Part shown: positions 52,948-64,000 of the stretch, in pieces | Position numbering within the stretch: the stretch's first letter is position 1 | Layout of the letters: each line of letters begins with the position of its first letter | DNA from: Thereva unica | Taxonomy: Eukaryota > Arthropoda > Insecta > Diptera > Therevidae | Length of the DNA stretch: 64,000 bases | Reading direction: 5' to 3' | NCBI GenBank assembly: GCA_949987705.1 | Contig: OX465283.1 | Location: 89,285,313 to 89,349,312 of the forward strand | Made by a program: the position numbers and the translations under genes | The notes under the pieces: generated by a model | What the model saw: only the letters and a program-made list of their open reading frames with translations | The model's database searches: none | Told to the model about the DNA's origin: nothing

Positions 52948-53613
52948 CTAGAACTTGTAGATTGTAGCCAAGGCAACTGGATGAAGGAGAAACTTGCATC
53001 TCTTAAGGAAGCTGAGGCATTGATACGCTTGTTTGGTGACTTGGAGTATGTGATTATTCCATCGCAAATCGTTGGATAGAGTCACGCCGAGGATGTTAAG
53101 ATATGGATCAGCTGTTATATTATCCTCGCCCACTGAAATGGAGGGAAGGTTGGTGCAGGTTTTAGTGGAGAATATACAGTACTTGGTTTTGGTTCCATTG
53201 AACTCGACACGATTCTTATGGCCCCAATCAAGAATGAGTTGAATATCCGCGTTAAGAGAGTTGGACATGAGTTCGCGTTCCAAGAGACAAGGTCTGGCAC
53301 ATGCTTGTCCTGTGTTGTCGGAGGGGTATGAGTAACGTAAAGTACCGTCATCGGCAAAACTATGAAGTGGATTGGAGGGGATTGAGAGCAGATCATTAAT
53401 GAATATAAGAAAGAGAGAAGGTGAGAGAATCGCCCCTTGGGGAACGCCGGTCGAAATGGAATGAAGGTTGGATTCAACACCATCCAATACTACCTTGATT
53501 GAACGGCCAGAAAGAAAGCTCTCAATCCAGTTCCTTAGAACTGAGTCAATACCAATAGCTTGGAGTTTCGACAGCAGAGCGGGATGCCATACTCTGTCTG
53601 GCCTTGGAGACAT
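52948..53613 (-). pseudogene. Family A reverse transcriptase core
   Basis: It encodes VPQGAILSPSLFLIFINDLL and HSFADDGTLRYSY with an FADD catalytic box, NRVEFNGTKTKYCIFS, and NILGVTLSNDLRWNNHI. The upstream AFD-type motif is disrupted by the frameshift before 53613 (ALDVSKA in the preceding frame). Confidence 0.87.
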
Positions 53614-53884
53614 CTAGAGCAACCTGACCAGACTCACCGAAGCCATGGATGCTTTGGTGGATGTGTTCACTCAGGCACACAAGAAGGTCGCCAGTAGACC
53701 GTTTTGGTCTAAAGCCGTACTGCCTGTCGTGAATAATTTGGTTAGATTCAAGATATTTCATTAACCTTCTATTGATTATTGTCTCCATAACTTTGGAGAG
53801 AACAGAAGTTATTGCTATTGGGCGGTAGTTTAAAGGGTCGCTGGTTTCACCTTTTTTGGGAGTGAGCTGAACTTGAGCTAGTTT

Positions 53885-54346
53885 CTAAGATTTGGGATAA
53901 ACTCCGGAGAAATATGACAAGGCAAAAAGTTTGCGCAGAGGTTTAGCCCAGGGTGAGGCACACTTTTTGAGTACCATAGGGGGAATATTATCGGGGCCAG
54001 TGGATTTATTGACGTCAAGCTCTTTGAGACATTTATACGACGGTGGTGGTGACGTATTAGCTTCAGGTAACGAAGAATTTGAGGCGAACAGAGATGCCAG
54101 TAAATCGGCCTTGGATTTGCTTTCTGTTATCACCTCCTTTCCATTAATGAATGGAGGGGTTGAGGAAGAAGTAAAATTCTTCTTAATGGAAGTTACCAAG
54201 GACCAGAAGTTTTTGCTGCCTACGTGGGTGTTGAGGATCTTACTTCTCAATTTGTTGTCAAATGATGCTTTGACCTTCCTGATGATGGAATTACAGGAGT
54301 TTCTCGACTTGATATACTCACGCCGAAGTGACTTAGTGCAAAACAC
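53885..54346 (-). pseudogene. Family A ORF2 linker and first RT motif
   Basis: It encodes EYIKSRNSCNSIIRKVKASF, SKNFWSLVTSIKKNF, and STGPDNIPPMVLKKCASPW, the standard linker plus RT domain 0/1 order of CR1/Jockey LINEs. It ends at an in-frame stop 5' of the PLNYRPIAIT motif. Confidence 0.85.
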
Positions 54347-54357
54347 CTTGTGTTAGC

Positions 54358-55389
54358 TCACTGTGATGGCTCAGTGTGTTGACTCACTCAAGGGAGTGAG
54401 TGAGAGTGTGCTGGTTCAGCAAATGGTGCAGTTTTGCCCATATCTAGTATGTATTTTACTCCTGATAATCTTTTTGGATACCCATGTCGGGGTTTATAAA
54501 GAAATATATAGGTAATTCGCCATATTTAATATACCATAAAATTTAATATATTGTATTGCATTGTCTTCGGATAACGGTTAGGGGTCCAAAAATAAATTGC
54601 AAGATTCTCCCCACTCAGACAACCAACTAAATATAATTATTTAAAAATCTTTAAATAGAATTAAATCGAAAACGATCATAAAGTATCTCCAGAATCTCTA
54701 AAAACTAATTTCAAAATTGCAGTTATCAAAAGATACGCTACCTTAAGTACTGCCTAATTTATGAAAAGAAGAAAATGTTACATTTAAATGAAGATTTAAA
54801 AATTAGTAGTTATTACCGCAATGCTCAATTACTAGAGGTACTTCAAAAACTTGAAACGCAGCTTCAAAGTGGCCTGCAAACAATTCTTTACATATTATTT
54901 CGTCGTTCAACGGCCACGGCTTTGCACTTAACTTTTCAACCAGTCGAGAGCGGCTGCGAAAAACCGGCCGGTTTTTTAATAGAGACTCAAGTTGAAGATA
55001 CGCCTAGAAAAGCGTGCAGCCGAAATGTGCTACGGTTGCGTAATGCGGCCGTTATTGAATAATGGGTTAGTGTAACACGAAAAAGCATTCTTGTGTATCT
55101 AATATCCGGGGAGATCAAAAGAAACTTAATCGAAAGATAATTATCGTCTTTGATAAATGAATTTTGTCACAGAGAAAATTTGAGAGTTTATATAATGATA
55201 ATTTGCAGTTAAACGGTTTAATGAACACCGTTTGGTTTGAAGGTAAATATTTTTGTAAGAAATTTGATTCGCCATTTAAGTGTTATGAGTAAATTACTAT
55301 TCTCTTATTGTGTCACACAGACGTATTATTTAATGGCATAAAAGACTTTTTTAAAAATTTAGAGTTGATTTTTATATTCTTATATCGAT
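54358..55389. other. Unassigned sequence with one small frame
   Basis: A 95-codon plus frame (54775-55062) starts MLHLNEDLKISSYY and has no recognised motif. A short GTGAGTGAG repeat lies near 54395. Nothing else can be supported. Confidence 0.35.
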
Positions 55390-55486
55390 TTGGTCAATAG
55401 GGCAAAAAATCTGGGTGAAGGGAAGAATCCAGGTTCACCCTAACAGCCTACAACAAGGAGTGGAGACACTCTAAAAGGATAGCCTG

Positions 55487-58113
55487 CATGGGCGTAGCAA
55501 TGAATTTTTGCTGGGGTGGGCCAGATTTTAAACCACCATTAATTACCGACTGACAGATGATAAATAACAAAACTAACTTTTTTTTTCCAATTTTTAAGTA
55601 TAGACTACCTGGGTATTTAGAACTTTTAAATGGGAGGTATGCACGTTACCTAGCCACCTTGATAGGCCGATCGATACTAATCGTATTCCGGCTCCTCCAA
55701 AACCCGGAGACAAAATCGGCATTACGTTATCCTAAATGCTGTTTTTTATCGTGTTCAGTTCGAAAGATCGCTGTGTGGCTAGCCAGCTTGACATCATGCT
55801 GGCGGTTTTCATCATTATTTAAACAATGAGATGAGCGACAAAATTATTTTTGACGTCACAATTAGCAACAAATTAGCTACAAATCATAGATCCAGACCCA
55901 CGTGTGCCGGCTCTTTGGCTACCTAGTTTAATATATGAATACACCTGCGGTTACCATGGAGATAGAAGTGCGCCAAAAAGTACATTTGTACTGCGCATTT
56001 AAGGTTGTACATATCATATATACTGAGTTTCTATTGGAGCCGAGTTGAGTTGGATTTGAATTTAAAACTCAACGACTGAACTATTTATTTCTGGTTGTAT
56101 TCCGCGTTATATGTTACGTATATATATCAAATAAACTTAGGTCCTGATTTTTGCCTTTTCTTCCGTAAGAGATTATACTCTTTGTCTAAAGCTGGTAATA
56201 AGTTTTGCATTGCGTTACGAGCGTGCAAGTTATTTCCGAAGCAGCATTGCCAACTTAGTGGTTTTGCCACTAGAACTGGTAGTTTATAGTTGCCGTTAGT
56301 GAGGAAAAAATCTAGTGGTTAGTAGGTTTTTTTGGTGGTAATAGGAAAGTGTACAAGTATACAAAATTAGTATTGGCCATTCACTAAACCATAATAAGAC
56401 ATCAATTACCCCTTACCTAATGATTCACTTAAACAAAAAACAAAAGTTTTTTGCTAAAGTGTAATGAAACCAAAAATACCACCAATTTTTCGTATGAAGT
56501 TCTGCAGCTTAAAGACACATCAAGAGAGACTCGCTTTAACGTTTAACTTTAGTTCGAGTCCAGTTGGGCGAACTGAGTTCTGTTTTAAGGACCGTCCTCA
56601 CTACATAAACATAGATTCTACGTGCTTTTGGCCGTAAGGCGTTTGAAAAGAGCATGCGTGTACTTTTACCTCCGTATTCTAAAAGCAGCTATAAGTCACA
56701 ACACAATCATAATAGAAAACCTTTACTAAATCAACAGTAACTTAGAAGCGAAGTAGGAATGAAATAAACGTAACTTCTCTTAGCATTGACATAAAAACCA
56801 AAATAAGAATTTCATAAGATGTAAGCGTGAGCCCCCAAACCTTGTGACTTATGACTGGTCACAATTTTAGAACATGGGGGATAATTTTCTGAATCGGGAG
56901 TTGAGAGTAATATCTAGAATTATTAGATTTTTGTTGGATCCTAAAGCAAGAACTAATCTGAAAACAAATAATTTATGAGCTTTTTAAAAATGAATATTAA
57001 TTAATCTACAACATTCACAAAAAACCAATTTTCATTTGAAAGGCCATACGCGCTTTTGTAGAGCCCGTATTGTGTGAACGTACAATGCACCGTTTTAATT
57101 CCAGACTATTGTCCGCGCAGTTTTGCCCCACTACCCTTGACATTAAAAAGGTAATAAAACAATCACAAAACTCTTTATGAAAAATAGGCAAAAGCGCGTA
57201 AGAGCTAAGTTCGCGTAGTGTGGATCCACCATTATCCTCAGTTGAATAAATGGAAATTGTATGCGAATTGAGGCTATTTTCAAGTTCAGTTCACTAATTT
57301 ACTCGTACTTAGGCAGTTCGGTCAATGAAGCCAGGTTATAATGGTAATTTGTCAAAACAAAAATGCTGGTTCTATTAAAACCTATATTTTATAGCAATTT
57401 ATTAGTGCAGTGATTATCATTTTGTTTTTTGAATTAGTTGGGAACATCGTCTATCTAACATTAAGTTTGAGGAACTATAGATATACCCCTGTATTCTAAA
57501 GGTATTTATTTTGAAGTTGTTTATACGTAACTTCTGTCAACATCGACATAGAAACCAAAATAAGAAGTTTATAAAAAGCAAGCGCGAGTCGCTAAAGCTT
57601 GTGACTTATGACTGGTCTCAATTTTAGAATAGGGGGTTAGTGGAATATCTAGTTACTGACGAGAGGAAAACATTTTAATGGTTTACTGGTGGTTTTAAAA
57701 GCCGAATATAGTGGTCTCTGGAGGCAAGAGTAGGCAACGCTGTACTGAAGAAAGTAGTATTTCGAAGACTGCTGTCTTATAAAAACGGCACTGCATTGTA
57801 TGAAATGCACTTGATACCCACCCAAGCAATACAACGCAATGCAATTATGTTTTTCCAGCTTTATCTCCATGTCCATTGGGGCCACTACGCTGTGTCATGC
57901 GCCACGAACCAATTATAATCGTAGTTTAACGGGGGACCACAACTGATTTAAAAACTATTTTTTGTAAAATTGTTTTAAGCATTATGTAACATCACGGGTT
58001 TTAGAGCGGATTTATCTTGTTTTTAATAAGTGAATCACTTTTACTGTGGGGTGGGCCAGAAGGATTCTGGGGTGGGCCTGGCCCACTTGGCCCACCCAGT
58101 TGCTACGCCCATG
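55487..58113. mobile_element. 2.6-kb hAT-like element with 8-bp target duplication
   Basis: The ends CATGGGCGTAGCAA (55487-55500) and TTGCTACGCCCATG (58100-58113) are perfect inverted repeats, each followed by GGGGTGGGCC-type words. Identical 8-bp flanks ATAGCCTG lie at 55479-55486 and 58114-58121. A direct repeat of about 140 bp lies inside (56745-56885 and 57500-57640, sharing CTTGTGACTTATGACTGGTC). No transposase was recognised. Confidence 0.85.
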
Positions 58114-58584
58114 ATAGCCTGGAGCAAGCATTGCGAGAGCCTGCAGACTCTACCAGAGGAAAATAAACTCCAAAGACTCCTCTCCAAAGACTCCTTCAAC
58201 GGAGTGGGTCTTCTCAAAAAGAAGGATGGCTCATCAGCTCCAACCAGAAGAAAATTTGAGGTGTCTGGTCAGCGAGCACGTTCCTCCTGCCCCTTATCTC
58301 CTGAATTGCAAAACGTTCTTCCTAGAGTTTTTCTGAGAACATTTTTGACGGGGACAAAGTTAAATGGACAGTGACCTGTTTTTAATTCTAAAAATTCTCC
58401 GAGAGGAGATGGGGTTTTCCCGGTACTCTTGCAAAAGCGCTTCGATCTGATTCTTGATAAACTGGTCTGGAGATACATACCATTGATGGTTTTTATCCCT
58501 AAACAAGGACAGGCCTAAATCTATAGACCTACCAGCTTAATTTATTTTCTTTCGAAAACGATGGAAAGGCTGCTGGACCCAGTA

Positions 58585-59745
58585 CCGGCTATGTCCCATG
58601 GGGCGCCGCCGCGATCCAGTAATGCGTTAATTTAATTAATTATTAAATGATAACAGCTCCACAATTCAAGATACAACCCTGGAATGTACAGGAGGAGAAC
58701 AAAGCTAATGTTTGAAAAAACGTAAAAGATAGCGGGAAAGGCGCTTTATTATACCCTCTTTTGCAGCTATTGTCTTCAGTTTCTAGCAATAAACCAGTAT
58801 TGGGATATAGCAGCTCTTGAGAGCTACATGAGCTTCTTCGGAAGTTCCATAGCCCTCCACTCCAATCCTGCTTAGTTTAAATGAGAGAGGTATAGGACCC
58901 TCTAATGCTCTTTCTTCTCTTTTTGGTTTAAAGAAAAAAAGAAAATGATAGAGGTTGCTCACTTAATCTGTTTGTACGTGCGTCATTTTTTTTATTTTTG
59001 AATAAAAGTCTTTCGTTTTCCCAGAAATAAACTAACAAACTACTGTGGGATATGGAGTAGATACCATTTCTTCATAATACCATAGATAAACTATTGTAAA
59101 GGTGGGCAAAGTAGCATTGAAATTGTGAACTGTTTCCACTAGCTTTTATGAATTAGCGCCGCCTGATGTTACCATTATCACATTTCACAATTTGCGTACT
59201 TACCTCCTCGTGTAAAAATAAAAGATTTCCTTACAACGGTCGATCACCGACCCTGATAAAACATAGTTGCATGTGCCGTTTCTTCAAGCGGCTAAATAAC
59301 AAAATTTTCCAAATAAAATAGAAATCAACGGCAGCTCGCACTACACACTTTCTGCTAAACAGACTGACGACTGGCGAGCTTGTTTCTCTTGTGCATTGAT
59401 AGTCTTTAAGTATAATAATCCAAAGGACGATTACACATAACAGACGATTCCCATAAAGCACATTCAACAGTACATTTGGCACATTTACCGTCGTTTGCCC
59501 CTGTGTACAGCTCAGCACACAGGCATTTAAATTTGTTGGCCAAGTTTGGCCGTCGTGAGCCCGTATGTGCTCCCAAGCGGCCAGTGTTCGCCTGTTGTAA
59601 GGCCATCTTTTATTTTTACTCGGGTTATTGTCTAATTTGTGCATAATAACATATGTAGGTAATCTATCTAAACGAAATGTCTTTAAAAAGTTAAGGGCGC
59701 ATAAAAATATATCGCACGGGGGCCACAATGCCTAAAGCCGGCCCT
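58585..59745. mobile_element. Probable TIR insertion (CCGGCTWTG ends) in the LINE
   Basis: The LINE RT stops at about 58590 (MERLLDPVPA) and resumes at about 59750. The bounding sequences CCGGCTATGTCCCATGGGGC and, inverted, GGGCCGGCTTTAGGCATTGTGG are similar. No clear target duplication. A minus-strand frame of 165 codons (59728-59231) lies inside; it carries no motif I recognise. Confidence 0.5.
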
Positions 59746-60389
59746 CACATCAGAATCAGAGTGAAGCTCTCTCTTCCTCTATATAGCACCCAGTACGTTT
59801 TCTCATTACTCAAATGATAAATCAACAGAGTTGCTTTACACCATCTGGTCAGCAAAATAAAGAAATCCCTCCTCGCTGGAAACTGCCTTATGTGTGTTTC
59901 TTGATATTGAGGGTGCTCTAGGTAAAATTGGCTTTGATTCTATTTCTAGAGCACTAGCTGTCAGAAACCTAGTGATCCCACACAATAACGCGGGTAAATG
60001 CCATGCTTGCAGAACCTACCCTCGGTGTCTCCACTATTAATGTCAAGGCTATCAAGGGATGCCTTGAAGGTAGATTTCTGTCCCCGATACTCATTGGTTG
60101 GGTATGAGCTTTTGGCAAAACTACACGAATGTGATTTCGGATATACAGACTTGCTAACATTGTCTCGGGGAAGCTTGAATTGGCCATTACAGAAATCAAG
60201 AGACAGCTGACAGCTCTCCGAGAAGTTCAAAGTTGGTGTACCACGGAGGGTCTCAATTAACTCAAATAAGGCCGTGTCTTTTCCAAATGTTACAAATTGA
60301 ACCTAGGACTAATTTGTATCCAGGATACTACAGTTTTATACTCAAACTCAGTTAAATATCTGGAAGTAATGCTAGACATTCGCTAACAC

Positions 60390-60590
60390 GACACGATTCT
60401 TGCGGCACGAGAATGATTTCAATTAGCCTATTGATTGAGTTGAACATTAGTGTGTGATCTTCAAGAAGCATCTGACACGTGCTAGCCTTGCATTCTCTAA
60501 GCCGCATAAGTTATGCAGGACACCGTCACCAGCGAAAGCCGTGAAGTGGGTCGAAGGGGACTCAAGAGTTGGTAGGAGGGTAAAAAGCGT
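60390..60590 (-). mobile_element. Family A LINE fragment, copy 5
   Basis: CGACACGATTCTTGCGGC and ACCGTCACCAGCGAAAGCCGTGAAGTGGG (partly quoted) parallel 53205-53385 of the family A RT core (CGACACGATTCTTATGGCCC ... CCGTCATCGGCAAAACTATGAAGTGG). About 200 bp, strongly diverged. Confidence 0.65.
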
Positions 60591-61970
60591 TTAATGTAAA
60601 GGAAATTTGGTTATAACGACATGTTAGTGAGCACCAATAAAAAACTAGTTTAGAGACAAAACATGACATTTACATTTAAAAATATATTCCGGTTCACAGT
60701 TCTTTAGCAGAGCATGTTCTCGTTCTACAGTGGTGCAAATAAGTTTAAAGACCACACTCCTATTTGGGAGAAGAGGGAAATTATCATAGGATTTTCTTGT
60801 AAGATAAGTAAGATACGAAAATAAGTAAAGTTCTTTAGTTATCAGGAAGTTTTTATTTTGAAAACATTACAACTAACGGGATTATGATTCGAATTTCAGA
60901 AAAATGTGTGCATATGTTTTAGACCATAAACATGCTTTGGATTTGTAATTTTATTAACAAACTAGCAAAAACCCGCGTGTGAGCAGCGCCTTTTAATAAA
61001 AAGAATTGTGCCGCGATAAGATAAGGGTATGATGAAACAAAAAACAGATCTGCAAAATATGATTTTGGGTACATACAAAAATTTAGAGTTACCTATAAAA
61101 AATATGGTACCTACAACTTTTTTAAAATTCGGAGTTAAGTACCACCTATTGGAAAAATTTGGTACTATGTGCATAACAGACACTTAGCCAGTCATATTCG
61201 GAATACGTCTTGTGCAGGAAGATTTTGATGATCCTTGGTAATTGGCATTCTGTGCAGAACTTGCTCTTTGGCGACCTATGCATTTCTCCCCCAAAAAAGC
61301 TCTAAAAAAGGTCTGTATAGCCAATTACAATTTGGCGTCCCTAAAAAAATCGAGTAAATTTCGGCTTGAGACGAACATTAGCAGCATTATGACACTACTG
61401 ATTTGGTCTTGAAAAGGGCCGTTGCTATTTCCCGTTTTCGTGTTTCATTGTTTCATGTTTTAGCAGCCGGTCACACTACCCACACGGAACTGGCAATACA
61501 AAAATGTGCATATTAATGCAAGGATAGCAATTCACTCTAACGTTTTATAAACGATGCTCGATTTTTCACTTGTAACTATTACAACGTTTGCGACATTCCT
61601 GAGTGAGTCAACTTAGATGAGTTGTTGCAAATAGTCATAAATAATGTCCTTCATCAAAATATCCATGTCAATTACGAACTTTCATAGAGCAGCCAACAGC
61701 TCAAATTTATTATTACCATTAATCTCCGAACATTTTCTGCATCCTATATTCAGGAGAATGGTATTGAATTTTGAGTTTTCCGATTGCGATCTCATATTTT
61801 GTTTTAAATGGAGTTTTTCAATCTGTCCCTAAATGAGTGATTATTGGATTTGTAGATTCTACGTTGTTGAACCAAAAACAGGCCAATAAAACAGTTTCTC
61901 ACCAAAATAATTGGTTTTTACTTCTTAAATCTTGCAGTCTTTCTGTTAACGGCTTCAATAGATAGATACT
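60591..61970. other. Unassigned sequence with one Tc1-like end
   Basis: TACAGTGGTGCAAATAAGTT at about 60735 looks like a Tc1-type terminus, but no matching inverted end was found. Small frames at 60962-61183 and 61644-61832 show no motif. Confidence 0.35.
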
Positions 61971-61974
61971 ACAT

Positions 61975-62240
61975 ATATTTACCATGGTACATTCATCCCA
62001 TTCCCAGACAACCATCATGGTCTTGTAAAACTTTAGCTTTGTGGCGGTTTTTAGATTTGTTCCACACAGGATTTGCCATATGATCTTTTTCGATCGGTAT
62101 CATAAGCATAGAATGAGCAGTTTTTTCTTATGTGTCAATCTCTGCTGATGACCCTGCTGCGGTAACCCTTTCATCTGCACTTATTTTGGCTAATATGAGA
62201 TTAATTAAGAAAGTCATGCCAGAGCCTCCTGGTGAGTCTT
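61975..62240 (-). pseudogene. Helitron Pif1-like helicase relic (Walker A and B)
   Basis: On the minus strand: SPGGSGMTFLINLILAKIS, then TAHSMLMIPI, CxI-like spacing lost, KVLQDHDG, and, in a shifted frame, WDECTM. This matches the Walker A (GGxGKT), LNLLLAKxR, AHS and WDECTM order of Helitron helicases. The Walker A Lys is replaced by Met here. It is decayed. Confidence 0.7.
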
Positions 62241-62990
62241 AAAAATTCACCCGTATTCAATTAAATTATCTTATTATATTATATTCAATTAAATTATCTT
62301 ATTATCTTCAGACCCATCGATTATTTGTGGAAATGGCAAGCCATAATGATCCCTTGTATTTTCACCGATTGAAACAACAATATCTGGTAGCGACAGCATT
62401 TCATTCGCGTAGATTGTAAAATTATATTTTTGCCAATAAACAAATACTAAAGGGATAGAGTCTCTGTTATCCTTTCTAATAAGTGTTATGTCCCGGCTCT
62501 CACATGGTTGATTTATCAATACCACAGAGGGTTCATTAGGGCTACCTCTGTGCTCTGTTGCAGGTCGTCGGCCTGCATCTTATAATTTTATTCCAATTGT
62601 AGACCTCAAAGTGCTATCCACTGGTGCCTAAGTACATATCGGACTATATGCAGTCCTTACCACACAACTTCTACCAAAAAGAAAAAGGCTTCATATAGTA
62701 CGTCAACTTTGGCGAACCTAAATAGATAGATAGAGCTCGTTCGGGCCTTCGGGAATTGGAATGTTTAAAAAAAGACTTCACTCGACTTCTTTCGCCTATG
62801 AGTTCAAGGTTTCGGTTTCGGGACTGTTTACCTATATTCTTAGTTTATTAACACCGGAACTTTTCACGAACGCCCCATTTGATATCCATTTCGAGTGGGT
62901 TGTAAAGAAAAAGGTAGTCCGCCATTTTGTATTGGCCGCCATTTTGAATTTTGAATGACTCGTCATCCCTAATTCTATTCTAATTGCCAT
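62241..62990. other. Unassigned sequence upstream of the Helitron relic
   Basis: A short tandem duplication of TATTCAATTAAATTATCTTA lies at 62257-62305. A minus frame (62525-62289) contains NEMLSLPDIVVSIGEN and LPFPQII, which could be a displaced helicase fragment but is not certain. Confidence 0.35.
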
Positions 62991-62992
62991 AC

Positions 62993-63130
62993 CCTTTCAT
63001 TTGATACCCATGTCAGGGGTCGAAAACCGGCCGCCATCTTGAAACCCCCATCTTGATTTTTTATAAAATGGTGAGATTGGATTGCCACGTGAAATTTACA
63101 TATGTGCAAAATGTAAAGTGGGTCAAAGTC
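62993..63130. repeat. CATTTGATACCCATGTC repeat, copy 3
   Basis: TTTCATTTGATACCCATGTC, CGGCCGCCATCTTGAAACC and AAGTGGGTCAAAGT are shared with the copies at 50.5 and 51.0 kb, in the same orientation. Confidence 0.75.
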
Positions 63131-63234
63131 GAGTTGCAAGATTTGTCTACATACATATGTACATATACATGCACCCATAAAGATAAAGCTAATATAACGC
63201 GTATACAAATAGCCTAAAACATGCTCGCAAAAAT

Positions 63235-63372
63235 ACTGAATCTTCCAGTGAAAGTCCCTTCCCAATCGCATTAGGCGTTTCCGAGATTAGCCCGAACAAA
63301 CAGACATACAGACAGACACAAATTTTAAAAATGCGTGATTTTGTTTTAATATCATGTAAATAACCACATCAC
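63235..63372 (-). repeat. Dispersed repeat, copy 2 (inverse of 16.7 kb)
   Basis: Reverse complement shows ATCTCGGAAACG, TCTGTCTGTATGTCTGTTTG and TTTACATGATATTAAAACAA in the order seen at 16655-16830 (reversed strand). Confidence 0.7.
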
Positions 63373-64000
63373 AGACAGACACTTCAATTATATTTATATA
63401 GATAACAGTTAACAATATGATTTGCACATTTGGAGTTTTCTACCATGTTAGTGATTTACTTCAGTAAAAAAATAGTACATATATTCTGTAATCTGTAACA
63501 AGTTTGGAATGGTGCATATTCCGCACAAGTGAAAGTTTAGCACCCGAGCCGTAGGCACAAAACCACTTTTGCCGGTCCAGCTCAGCTCAGCTCAGTTTAA
63601 GATAATAATTATAGCAATGATTAAGACTAAAATACCGAATACAAAAATGCAAAAAAGTCAAAATCGTCAAATTTGCACTTAAGCACTTCTGGATTTTTAC
63701 TGTAGAATTGTTCTACACCTCTAAAGCCTGAACTACATTGAAAGGCAGTGCAAGTTAATTTAAAGCAAAAATAGTCTAGCGGAACATCTTTGATTGTTTA
63801 TTATTGAAATAACCCCTTTTTCATTTTTCTTTAATTTATAATTTGTGAATAATAACATGATATTCTAGGATTACGAGAAACAGAAGTCACCACTCGTAGT
63901 CGTTCCATACCAAGTGATGGAATGAATATTCCACACGGGTGTGGAATGCTCTTAATTCCGTATCTAAAAGCAGTATCAGAATGCGTATACAAAATTATTT
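63373..64000. other. Unassigned end of window
   Basis: No gene is seen. A short CAGCT repeat (about 63579-63597) is the only structure. Confidence 0.4.

Larger units (their letters stand above)
52690..54357 (-). mobile_element. Family A LINE (CR1/Jockey-like), copy 4, most complete
   Basis: Read on the minus strand: linker (54346-53885), RT N-terminus (about 53880-53620), RT core (53613-52948) and part of the C-terminal domain to about 52690. There are a TAG near 53887, a frameshift near 53615-53625 and stops around 52945. The endonuclease and 5' end are absent beyond 54357, and the last C-terminal part and 3' UTR are missing. Confidence 0.87.
55390..60385 (+). mobile_element. LOA/R1-like LINE, split by two DNA transposons
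   Basis: Pieces at 55390-55486, 58122-58590 and 59750-60385 read in order. Removing the hAT-like element with one duplication copy restores YNKEWRHSKRIAWSKHCESL across the join. Then follow SFNGVGLLKKKDGS, VFIPKQGQA with LSKTMERLLD, HLVSKIKKSLLAGN with VFLDIEGA, STINVKAIKGC, and IKRQLTALREVQSWCTTEGLN with LYSNSVKYLEVMLD. Stops and frameshifts are abundant. It may be of the same group as the fragment at 122-640. Confidence 0.78.

Noticed and set aside
1..64000. tRNA, rRNA or other RNA genes
   Set aside because: None could be identified by reading. No cloverleaf with A and B boxes was noticed, but a covariance-model scan was not possible.

Overview
This is a eukaryotic, AT-rich, transposon-dense stretch, almost certainly from an insect nuclear genome. 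Two host genes with short exons and GT/AG introns are legible: the 3' end of a POLR3C-type RNA polymerase III subunit gene (+ strand, last three exons, 6074-6858) and a complete-looking carboxylesterase gene (- strand, eight coding exons, 23467 down to 7171). They converge, with about 310 bp between their stop codons. The esterase exons were assembled here by reading frame and splice phase. They give about 604 codons with oxyanion hole, Ser, Glu and His all present. The order (sub-class) of the insect cannot be fixed from this window.

Almost everything else is mobile DNA. Region by region: 1-4.4 kb, LINE fragments (a LOA/R1-like RNase H tail, an RTE-like ORF2, a CR1/Jockey-like tail here called family A). 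4.66-5.87 kb, one Tc1-like element nested in another. 6.07-6.86 kb, POLR3C. 7.17-23.47 kb, the esterase, whose last intron (11.6 kb) holds a Jockey-like LINE split by a 6.06-kb hAT-like element with a perfect 8-bp target duplication, which itself holds another LINE. The fourth intron holds a Helitron helicase relic, a foldback element and a long tandem-repeat hairpin. 23.7-38.15 kb, a deeply nested stack: a TIR element, split by a Gypsy LTR element with near-identical 1.85-kb LTRs, whose 5' LTR is split by a 5.2-kb Mutator-like foldback (9-bp target duplication, 997-bp arms), which carries a small MITE and a LINE fragment. 38.2-54.4 kb, gene-poor sequence with MITEs, foldbacks, minisatellites, a mariner relic, two TTA-flanked Harbinger-like elements and a third family A LINE. 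54.4-64 kb, a LOA/R1-like LINE split by two DNA transposons, another Helitron helicase relic and dispersed repeats.

Transposons are called from visible terminal inverted repeats, target-site duplications and conserved protein motifs. Clade names are judgements from motif resemblance, not database matches. Because many insertions interrupt older elements in a recoverable way, the window records a relative order of transposition.
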